Assembly: GCA_965284365.1 (NCBI GenBank)
Contig: OZ260079.1
Coordinates: 2,604,001-2,668,000 of the forward strand
Length of the DNA: 64,000 bases
Source: Phragmitibacter sp965284365
GTDB taxonomy: Bacteria; Verrucomicrobiota; Verrucomicrobiia; Verrucomicrobiales; Verrucomicrobiaceae
Direction of reading: 5' to 3'
A program made the translations under genes and the position numbers. This document shows, one piece after another, positions 42,100 through 49,280 of the stretch (position 1 is the first letter of the stretch; every line of letters begins with the position of its first letter). Under the pieces are notes generated by a model that searched no databases, was not told the DNA's origin, and saw only the letters and a list, made by a program, of their open reading frames with translations.

Positions 42100-43995
42100 T
42101 TAGAAATTATAGTTCATCGACATGATGATACGATTCTGGTCGAAAGACTGATCCTCGTCCTCCGCGTCAGCCGTCCAGAAACGGTAACCGACACCCACGC
42201 TCATCTTGCGGCTTAAAGCATAATTGAAGTCGATCGTGAAGGCGTGCTGATCGTAGTCGCGGTCGACCAGGTTGGAATCAATGTTGCCGTAGTGGTAACC
42301 AAGGCCGCCCATCAGGTTCTCGGTAATACGGTGGCTGAAGAAGGCGTCGAAACCATATTGGTTGGTGTCCTCAGCCTCGCGGCCGCCGGAGTCCTGGGCT
42401 TCTTCGTAATAAGCGTTGAGGCTAAGACGGCTGCCGCGCCATGCAATAATACCGATCCCGTAGCTAACGTAATCCGCCGTGATGAAGTTGGACGTCGTGT
42501 TGAGAGCCGATTCATGCCCGAAGGACAACTGATGGCTCAGACGGGAATTGATCTTATTGAGGATGGTGACGTTGAAGTAGTAGTCGCTCAGATCGTTGTT
42601 GTCATAGCTGCGGCTGACTTCATCGATATCATCCTGCTGCTTCTGCAATTGCTGATCGGCGTAGAAGTTATTCAGTTCTTCCCGCTGAGCATTGAGAGAA
42701 TCGGCCTGCGCTTGAAGCTCGGTTGGATCTTCGATCGTTTGCAAGTCGGCGATCTGAGAGTCCAGGTCGGCGATTTGGGAGTCCAGAGCGGCGAGCTGGT
42801 TTTGGGTATTCACGAGATCCGCATCGGTGACCGAGCGAGAGAATACGGGCGGGTTGTCGAATTCAAATTCCTGCACACCCACGGCCGCTTTGACCAAGGT
42901 GGACTGGCTAATCGGGACGATCGCAAAGACGCCGCCATTGAAGGTGACACCGTCGTTGTTGTAGTCCTGGTCATAGTCGATGATGGAATAGCTGCCTTCC
43001 AGGCCGACGATGAATGTGCCGGTAGGAGACCAGGCGAGGGAACCACCCAGCGTATGAATCACGCGGTCGTAGTCTTCATAGGTGTCTTCCAGCGCCAGCG
43101 AATCCGTGCGATTGAAGACGAGGGACAGGTTTAGCTTGGAATTGATGGCCCAGTTGGCAGCGAGACCGATATCATTCTGGAACGAGCCGAAGACTTCCTT
43201 ATCATCGAGGGCGAACTCATTGGCGCCGACCGGACGGACGGAAACACGGTCATAAAGGACGAACATGATGTCGCCCACCTTAATGTCGAAAGCCAGAGTG
43301 GTGCCGGGGAGGATGTTCAGGCTGAACTCCTCACCATTCGGGCTGTATTCAGGATGATCCCAGTAGTGCTGGACACCCATGGCCGCCGTCAGGCTGAGGC
43401 GGTTGTTTTCCGTGATCTGGTAGTTGGCATCCACGTTGAAGAAAATGCCACTGATGAAATCATCCACCCGATCCTCATTGCTGCGCAACACGTTGTCATT
43501 GTACTCCGTGTAGCCAGACATACCGAGGCCGATATTCACCGGGCCCAGGCGGATATTGCGACGGCCAGCAAGGAAGGGATCCGTCACATATGCAGGCGCA
43601 AAGAACGTCGTTGAGAAGGGGTAAGGACTGGTCGCGCCTGTGTAATCACCGGCAGCACGACGGGTCGGGCTGGTGCGCATAGGCGAGACGCCCATGGTGC
43701 CTTCTACCTCTTCTTCAAGCGCAGCACGCTCACCGAGCGCACGCTCTTCCACGGATTCTCCGATGTATTCACCGCGATTGTAGTCGTAAATACCTGACGT
43801 GCTGATCCCTGTGCTCTCGTCTACAGTTCCCTGACGGAACTGGGTGGAACGATTACGAAGATCGTCAAAAAAGAGGCCGGTTTGAGAAGGGGCAACGCCG
43901 GTTTGTGCAAAAAGGCTCTGGCTGCCTGCCATGCCCACTGCGGCCGTTGCCACCGCAAAAAGGCAGCTAAGATAGGGTTTTCTCCTCAAAATCAT
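42100..43995 (-). CDS. Outer-membrane beta-barrel porin-like protein of the exopolysaccharide locus (BBP2-like)
   Basis: 631 residues from ATG 43995; a 13-residue upstream extension is rejected because the signal peptide (LSCLFAVATAAVGMAG, ending SLFAQ) begins properly here. The mature protein has many amphipathic strands with D/N-rich turns and ends in IIMSMNYNF, a terminal Phe. It resembles the putative beta-barrel porin 2 family often found beside wza/wzc genes. A long Gln/Asp/Leu heptad segment (ALDSQIADLDSQIADLQ and following, about residues 385-455) is inserted, an unusual coiled coil inside a barrel. It has its own promoter and terminator. Confidence 0.8.
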   Translation of the reverse strand: MILRRKPYLSCLFAVATAAVGMAGSQSLFAQTGVAPSQTGLFFDDLRNRSTQFRQGTVDESTGISTSGIYDYNRGEYIGESVEERALGERAALEEEVEGTMGVSPMRTSPTRRAAGDYTGATSPYPFSTTFFAPAYVTDPFLAGRRNIRLGPVNIGLGMSGYTEYNDNVLRSNEDRVDDFISGIFFNVDANYQITENNRLSLTAAMGVQHYWDHPEYSPNGEEFSLNILPGTTLAFDIKVGDIMFVLYDRVSVRPVGANEFALDDKEVFGSFQNDIGLAANWAINSKLNLSLVFNRTDSLALEDTYEDYDRVIHTLGGSLAWSPTGTFIVGLEGSYSIIDYDQDYNNDGVTFNGGVFAIVPISQSTLVKAAVGVQEFEFDNPPVFSRSVTDADLVNTQNQLAALDSQIADLDSQIADLQTIEDPTELQAQADSLNAQREELNNFYADQQLQKQQDDIDEVSRSYDNNDLSDYYFNVTILNKINSRLSHQLSFGHESALNTTSNFITADYVSYGIGIIAWRGSRLSLNAYYEEAQDSGGREAEDTNQYGFDAFFSHRITENLMGGLGYHYGNIDSNLVDRDYDQHAFTIDFNYALSRKMSVGVGYRFWTADAEDEDQSFDQNRIIMSMNYNF

Positions 43996-44059
43996 AGAAT
44001 TAGGCGATTTTATCGTTGTCCGGCTCACATACAAGCAAAGCGACTCTGTTATGTCGAGA

Positions 44060-44089
44060 ATTATTCGTTACTTGAAATATGCTGGACAA
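44060..44089 (-). promoter_or_regulatory. Candidate promoter for the barrel-protein gene
   Basis: On the minus strand TTGTCC (44089-44084) and AATAAT (44065-44060) are 18 bases apart, about 65 bases before ATG 43995. Confidence 0.45.
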
Positions 44090-44191
44090 GGGGCTGCAAG
44101 CTAGGGCTAGGGCGCCCGAAAACGGAGAATGGAAGCCGCCTCTTGCGTAAAACTTCGCTCGTGTCAGCATGGGGACGTTCCCCTTTGAAAC

Positions 44192-44671
44192 ATGACACCC
44201 GACTCATCCGAGCGCCTCAGTATCCCGGCCTACGCCATGGCCTTGGCTCATGTGGCCAGCCTGCGGTCGGAGGATCCGTTCCGCAAAGTCGGGGCGGTGG
44301 GGTTTGATTTCGACAACCGCGTCATCGGGACTGCCTACAATGGACTGGCTCCTGGCCACAATGCAGGTCACGAATTCTGGCTGGACCGCGACTCGCGGCG
44401 CAAATACATGCTCCACGCAGAAGTGAACCTGTGCTCCCTCTTCACCCGGGGGAACGTGAAACTCATCGCGTGTACCGCGAAGCCCTGCACCTCCTGCGCC
44501 CAGATGTTGTGCGCCTACGGTGTTCGCGAGATTTATTACCGGGACGATTATCCAGGGTCAGAAGCGGACGCCATCTGCGAACTTTACGGGATCAAACTGA
44601 TGCAATGGTGTGACTATCCTCGTGTTCTGACTGTGTCCGACGAGCTGCCGGGCCAAACGCCTCAACCTTGA
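44192..44671 (+). CDS. Deoxycytidylate deaminase-like zinc enzyme
   Basis: 159 residues. Zinc-dependent cytidine/dCMP deaminase fold: HAEVNL supplies the His ligand and catalytic Glu, and KPCTSCAQM supplies two Cys ligands. The spacing and the FRKVGAVGFDFDNRVIGTAYN start fit dCMP deaminase (dCMP to dUMP, feeding dTMP synthesis) better than tRNA or guanine deaminases. An S41-like gene follows 6 bp later, so they are probably co-transcribed. Confidence 0.85.
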   Translation: MTPDSSERLSIPAYAMALAHVASLRSEDPFRKVGAVGFDFDNRVIGTAYNGLAPGHNAGHEFWLDRDSRRKYMLHAEVNLCSLFTRGNVKLIACTAKPCTSCAQMLCAYGVREIYYRDDYPGSEADAICELYGIKLMQWCDYPRVLTVSDELPGQTPQP

Positions 44672-44677
44672 GATTCC

Positions 44678-45817
44678 ATGAGTGGCGCCTGTAAAAAATC
44701 CGCACTGAAACCCGCAGCATTAGCCGGTTGGCTTTGTGTCAGTGCCGCGAGCCTGGTGACCGCTGCTCCTCCGGAGCCGGCTTTGCTCAACACCCTCCCG
44801 CAGAACGGGATCCAAACGGCCTTTCAGATTTTGAGGCGGGATTATATTAGGCGGGATGACCTTACTTTTGAGGAACTGAACCGCGCGGCACTCCAAGGGT
44901 TGCTGGAGCGGCTGGATTTCGGCGCGTCTCTCGTGGCACTCGATGCTGCCAAGCCGGAGGTGGCCGCCGGGGTGCACCAGGAATTTCTCGCGCCAGACAT
45001 TGCCTACCTAAGACCGGAATCGTTCGGTGAAGGCGTCGGGGATATGTTTGCAAAGGCGCTCCGTGAAGTCGCGGGAAAAAAAGCGACCTGCCTTTTCCTG
45101 GATCTACGCGCAGGTGGCACCGGTTCCTTTGATGAGGCGGCTAAAGTGCTGGAATGCTTTGTCCCGGCAGGTGAAGTCATTTTCAAGTTGAAGCAATTGG
45201 GCAGAGACGACGCTGAACTGTTCGTTTCACGAGGCGAAACCATCTGGTCGGGTTCCCTGGTCCTCCTCGTGGATGCTGACACCACCAATGCCGCAGAGAC
45301 GGTGGCAGCTTTCCTGAAACAGCGGCGGGGCGCCCTAGTGGCAGGGGAGAAGACCCGGGGAGCCACCGTGCGCTACACCGAGCTGAACCTCGATGGGAAG
45401 ACGGCCCTCCGCTACGCCAGTGCCGAAATGTTGCTGCCTGACAATACGTCGCTATTCAAGAAGGGGATTTCTCCCCATATCCAGGTGGCGCTGCCGAAGG
45501 ACAAGAAGGACCGCATCTTGAAGTCGAGCCGGGGAGCCTCGCTCAAACCTTACATTGTGGACAGAGTGAGGCCGCGTTACAATGAAGCCGCCCTCGTGAA
45601 AGGCTCGAATCCCGAACTGGATGACTATGTGCGCCGCAGCCAGGGTAAACCGCTACCGGGAGATGATGGGCAATTGCGCGATCTGGTCATCCAGCGCGCA
45701 ATCGATCTGGTGCAGTCCGACAGTTTCTTCGCTGGCAGCAAGTTAAAATGGGGCCAGCCCGCACCGGCACCTGCGGAAGGTCCAGCCATCCCCAAAGCGC
45801 AACCTGCCAATGAGTGA
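44678..45817 (+). CDS. S41-fold protein lacking both catalytic residues (pseudo-protease)
   Basis: 379 residues, signal peptide about 1-30. The C-terminal processing protease core is recognisable: FQILRRDYI, then IAYLRPESFGEGV, CLFLDLRAGGTG, LLVDADTTNAAE, GALVAGEKTRGATV and LLPDNTSLFKKGISPHI. Aligned to CtpA TASASE...GEPTYGK, the catalytic Ser becomes Asn204 and the catalytic Lys becomes Ala229. No PDZ domain is evident. Proteolysis is therefore unlikely, and a peptide-binding or regulatory role is possible. Its stop overlaps the next start by 8 bp. Confidence 0.78.
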   Translation: MSGACKKSALKPAALAGWLCVSAASLVTAAPPEPALLNTLPQNGIQTAFQILRRDYIRRDDLTFEELNRAALQGLLERLDFGASLVALDAAKPEVAAGVHQEFLAPDIAYLRPESFGEGVGDMFAKALREVAGKKATCLFLDLRAGGTGSFDEAAKVLECFVPAGEVIFKLKQLGRDDAELFVSRGETIWSGSLVLLVDADTTNAAETVAAFLKQRRGALVAGEKTRGATVRYTELNLDGKTALRYASAEMLLPDNTSLFKKGISPHIQVALPKDKKDRILKSSRGASLKPYIVDRVRPRYNEAALVKGSNPELDDYVRRSQGKPLPGDDGQLRDLVIQRAIDLVQSDSFFAGSKLKWGQPAPAPAEGPAIPKAQPANE

Positions 45818-46130
45818 CGTCCGCATCCATGCCCCGGTCACCATCCGGGAGGTCGTGAGTCCGCGCACCTACCGCGCCGAGCTGCCGAATGGCAAAATGA
45901 TCTTCGCCTATATCCTGACCGGGGACGAGATTCCGCCCCTGACGCCAGGCACACCTTATAGCGTGCTCCTGTCACTCTGCGATTTTGATTCCGGCCGGCT
46001 CGTGCCGCCGGATCTTCACGGGATGCGCATCCGCCACCCCGTCATCAATGGCGTGGCTTCTCAGGCGTCGCCGCCACCCACTTTGGGAATTGGGGCCGTC
46101 AATGACTCGTGCAGCACCGCTTTGGTGTAG
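45810..46130 (+). CDS. Divergent translation initiation factor IF-1-like OB-fold protein
   Basis: 106 residues. Residues about 8-70 align with IF-1: REVVSPRTYRAELPNGK corresponds to LETLPNTMFRVELENGH, AYILTG to AHISGK, LTPG to LTGD, and LSLCDFDSGRLV to LTPYDLSKGRIV. The basic IF-1 segment (KMRKNYIRI) that contacts 16S rRNA is replaced by DEIPP, and there is a C-terminal tail of about 30 residues. Start overlaps the S41-like gene by 8 bp; the 3' end overlaps convergent sdhB by 70 bp. It could be the only IF-1 here or a paralogue; a function in initiation is inferred. Confidence 0.68.
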   Translation: MSDVRIHAPVTIREVVSPRTYRAELPNGKMIFAYILTGDEIPPLTPGTPYSVLLSLCDFDSGRLVPPDLHGMRIRHPVINGVASQASPPPTLGIGAVNDSCSTALV

Positions 46131-46858
46131 TCGCGATTCATTTTGCTGATCCAGATGACGCTGATTTCCTTCGGGCAGGCGCCTTCGCACTCGTAGTGGT
46201 TGGTGCAATTACCGAACCCGGCTTCATCCATGGCGCGCACCATAGCCGAGGTGCGGCGATGCTTTTCTGGCTGGCCTTGAGGCAGGCTGTTCAATTGGCC
46301 GAGCTTGGCAGCGGCGAAAAGCATGGCGCTGGCGTTCGGGCAGGCGGCCACGCATGCGCCACAACCGATGCACTCGGCAGCGTCCATGGCGGAGTCGGCC
46401 GCTTCCTTTGAAATTGGCAAAGCATTGGCATCCTGCGCGGCACCCGTGCGGACATTGATGAAACCGCCAGCCTGCTGAATTTTCTCAAAACCCGTGCGAT
46501 CCACCGCCAAATCCTTGATGACGGGAAATGCTTTCGCGCGGAAGGGCTCGATCCAGATGGTGTCCCCGCTCCGGAACTTGCGCATGTGGAGCTGGCAGGT
46601 GGTGGTGGCGCGCTCCGGACCGTGGGGCACTCCATTGATGACCAGCGAGCACATCCCGCAAATACCTTCCCGGCAGTCATGGTCAAACGCCACGGGATCT
46701 CCCCCGGAGTCAATGACTCGCTGGTTCACGATATCCAGCATCTCAAGAAAGGAAGCCGTTTCTGGAATATCCTTCGCTTCGACGGTCTGGAATTGACCTT
46801 TGGCGTTGGCGCTGGATTGACGCCAAATTTTCAGGGTGAGGTGGAGATGGGCGGCCAT
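46061..46858 (-). CDS. sdhB: Succinate dehydrogenase/fumarate reductase iron-sulfur subunit, without adjacent A and C subunits
   Basis: 265 residues. [2Fe-2S] ligands Cys62, Cys67, Cys70 and Cys88 lie in the plant-type ferredoxin domain. A [4Fe-4S] set CIGCGACVAACP spans 163-174, and a further set includes Cys218, Cys224 and Cys228. This is the class with NVRTGAAQDA and GNCTNHYECEGACPK seen in Bacteroidetes-type enzymes. It would carry electrons from flavoprotein SdhA to quinone. SdhA and SdhC, normally upstream, are absent; the upstream neighbour is a dehydrogenase gene on the same strand. Confidence 0.95.
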   Translation of the reverse strand: MAAHLHLTLKIWRQSSANAKGQFQTVEAKDIPETASFLEMLDIVNQRVIDSGGDPVAFDHDCREGICGMCSLVINGVPHGPERATTTCQLHMRKFRSGDTIWIEPFRAKAFPVIKDLAVDRTGFEKIQQAGGFINVRTGAAQDANALPISKEAADSAMDAAECIGCGACVAACPNASAMLFAAAKLGQLNSLPQGQPEKHRRTSAMVRAMDEAGFGNCTNHYECEGACPKEISVIWISKMNRDYTKAVLHESLTAPIPKVGGGDA

Positions 46859-47005
46859 GGGTGAAAGGCTGAACGCTTGGCCGGAAGAGCCAGCGCATGG
46901 TTACGTTAAATGACTTGCTGCCTGCGGGCAAGCTAGGACGCTCGATTTTCCGCAGGGCGTACTATTCATTACGAGGCTCGGAATGAGTTTAGAAGGCGAG
47001 TGGCC

Positions 47006-47998
47006 TCACACCACCAGGTGCGCCCCATCATTGTCATGCCGGGCCAGCGCACTCAGATTGGCCATCGTGGTTTGCGCGATCTGCCCTAGGGCTTCCTTCG
47101 TGAAGAATGCTTGGTGGCCGGTGATGATGACATTCGGAAACGTGGTCAAGCGCATGAAGACGTCATCCGTGATGATCTCGCCTGAGTGATCGGAGAAGAA
47201 CAGCTTGTCCTCTTCTTCATAGACATCCAGTGCCACTCCGCCGATGACACCGCTTTTCAGGCCGGCGATGATCGCGGTGGTATCTACCAACGCGCCACGG
47301 CCCGTGTTCACGATCATGATGCCTGGCTTCGCTGCACTGATTGATTCTCGATTGAGCAGATGTTTGGTTTCTGGCGTAAGCGGGCAGTGCAAGCTGATGA
47401 CATCGCTCTGCTGCAAGGCGTCTTTGAGAGACACATATTCGCCCCCTAAAGAAAGGATGTCGGGATTGGGATAAGGATCCACTGCCAGGATCCGGCAACC
47501 AAAACCATGCATGATGCGGGCGAAAATCGCGCCGATCTTTCCGGTGCCGGCCACCGTCACAGTCTTGCCGTCCAAGTCAAATCCCAGGAGGCCGGCGAGT
47601 TCGAAATTTCCTTCACGTACCCGATTGTACGCCTTGGGGATGCGGCGTACCAGAGACATCAACAGGGCGACTGCATGCTCGGCTACCGCATGCGGAGAAT
47701 ATGCCGGGACCCTTGCTACGAGGATGCCGTGTTCCTTGCATCTGGACAGATCCACGTTGTTGAAACCTGCACAACGCAGCACGATCACCCGGATCCCAGA
47801 AGCTGCCAGAATGTCGATCACAGCACGATCAGCGCGATCATTCACAAAAAGGCATACGGCATCATGTCCGCGTGCCAGGCTCGCGGTGGTTTCATCCAAC
47901 CGCGCGGCGAGGAAGGTCAGTTCGTGCTCCCCGGCAGCATTGGCGGCGTTGAAGAAAAACTCGTCGTAACTCTTGCTGCTGAACACCACGGTTTTCAT
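47006..47998 (-). CDS. D-isomer specific 2-hydroxyacid dehydrogenase (D-lactate dehydrogenase-like)
   Basis: 330 residues from ATG 47998; the longer frame to 48091 adds residues outside the family start MKTVVFSSKSYD. NAD-binding G151-x-G153-x-x-G156 (VAGTGKIG). Catalytic Arg234 (TGRGALVD), a Glu near 262 and His295 (ITGHQAFFT) are all present. The RCAGFNNVDL block and start match fermentative LdhA, reducing pyruvate to D-lactate with NADH. It starts 32 bp downstream of an ENPP-like gene on the same strand. Confidence 0.92.
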   Translation of the reverse strand: MKTVVFSSKSYDEFFFNAANAAGEHELTFLAARLDETTASLARGHDAVCLFVNDRADRAVIDILAASGIRVIVLRCAGFNNVDLSRCKEHGILVARVPAYSPHAVAEHAVALLMSLVRRIPKAYNRVREGNFELAGLLGFDLDGKTVTVAGTGKIGAIFARIMHGFGCRILAVDPYPNPDILSLGGEYVSLKDALQQSDVISLHCPLTPETKHLLNRESISAAKPGIMIVNTGRGALVDTTAIIAGLKSGVIGGVALDVYEEEDKLFFSDHSGEIITDDVFMRLTTFPNVIITGHQAFFTKEALGQIAQTTMANLSALARHDNDGAHLVV

Positions 47999-48029
47999 GC
48001 TTATATCTAGTTGTCGTTTGTCACTCTGG

Positions 48030-49280
48030 TTATCGCAAAACTTGCGGAGCGAGCGAACCAGTCCCGTCGTTGGATGCAGGAACCAGTCCAAGCGTGGCGC
48101 AGATCAAATCGTATACTTCCACATTGGAAAAGGGGAGCAGCGTTTGTTCCTTCCGGTACGCGGGACCCCAAGCAATAAAGGCCGCTGCCATGGAGGGCAG
48201 ATCCGGATCAAATCCGTGAGTCGCCTGAAGAAATGTTTTGCGTGAGCCCTCGGTGAGCATGGGCGCTTGCACTATCGACCAACCTTCATCCGCTACCATC
48301 ACGACCGGCGAGATACGGCGATTCATGCGAAAGTGCAGTCGCTCGGGCATCTCTTCGCGGAGATACACCTGAAACGGCCCACCCTTGTTTTTAAGCCGGG
48401 CCACTACGTCGGCGGCGCTGATGCTCAGTGGCCTGAGTCCGGCCACTGCGCCCACATAATCGGTATCCACCTCGGCGGCAGTGAAGAATTCGCTCAGCGG
48501 AATGGTGCAGTCAGGGCTGACCGCCGCCATGCCGTGATCAGAAACACAGATGAGGTTCACCTTGTCCTGTAGTTTCAGGCGATCGATTCCAATGAGTAGT
48601 TGGGCCAACGCCGCATCGATTTCTTTCACGGCCTCGGCAGTGGCGGGCGCTTCTATTCCAAATTTGTGGGCCGCGCTGTCCGCTTCATGGAAGTAAAGCG
48701 TAATCATTCGCGGTCTCGACTCTGCCGGTCGCGCTAGCCATTCCAGCACCGTGTTCACCCGCTCGGGAGCAGTGACTTTGCCGTCGTAGAGCCTCCAGTC
48801 CGTGGGGCGTTTGCCTCCAATCTCAGCCTCAGACCCTGGCCAGAACATACAGGCTGCCTTCACTCCCTGGCGCTCTGCGGTCAGCCACACAGGCTCGCCA
48901 CCCCACCACCGTCCCTCGATGACTGACGGGCTGCCCAAGGCGAAGCGGGCGTCAAATTCAGGATCGTAAAACTTGTTGCCTATGATGCCGTGATTCTCTG
49001 GCCGCAGACCGGTCGCTAAAGTGTACAGGTTCGGAAAGGTGAGAGTCGGGAAGGCGGGGATCATCTTCTCCGCCGTGACCCCTTCTTTGGCCAGGCGACT
49101 TAAAACAGGAGGCTGAAACTTTTTAAGGTAATCCGCACGGAATCCATCGAGACCGATCAGGATGACGATGCGATCCTGCGCTTTAACTGCTTCCGGTTTG
49201 GCCCAAAGCCGCCACGCAATAGATGCCGCGACTCCGAGGGCGACTAACACCAAAAGCAAATAACGGGGCCGCATAGACAT
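48030..49280 (-). CDS. ENPP-like ectonucleotide pyrophosphatase/phosphodiesterase
   Basis: 416 residues from ATG 49280, which overlaps the upstream stop as TGATG. A membrane anchor or signal segment (YLLLVLVALGVAASIAW) precedes the alkaline-phosphatase-superfamily fold. Zinc ligands and nucleophile blocks are LIGLDGFRADY, AFPTLTFPNLYTLATG (Thr nucleophile), HEADSAAHKFG and SDHGMA, all typical of ENPP enzymes, which cleave nucleotide or phospholipid diesters outside the cytoplasm. Substrate not determinable. Confidence 0.85.
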   Translation of the reverse strand: MSMRPRYLLLVLVALGVAASIAWRLWAKPEAVKAQDRIVILIGLDGFRADYLKKFQPPVLSRLAKEGVTAEKMIPAFPTLTFPNLYTLATGLRPENHGIIGNKFYDPEFDARFALGSPSVIEGRWWGGEPVWLTAERQGVKAACMFWPGSEAEIGGKRPTDWRLYDGKVTAPERVNTVLEWLARPAESRPRMITLYFHEADSAAHKFGIEAPATAEAVKEIDAALAQLLIGIDRLKLQDKVNLICVSDHGMAAVSPDCTIPLSEFFTAAEVDTDYVGAVAGLRPLSISAADVVARLKNKGGPFQVYLREEMPERLHFRMNRRISPVVMVADEGWSIVQAPMLTEGSRKTFLQATHGFDPDLPSMAAAFIAWGPAYRKEQTLLPFSNVEVYDLICATLGLVPASNDGTGSLAPQVLR

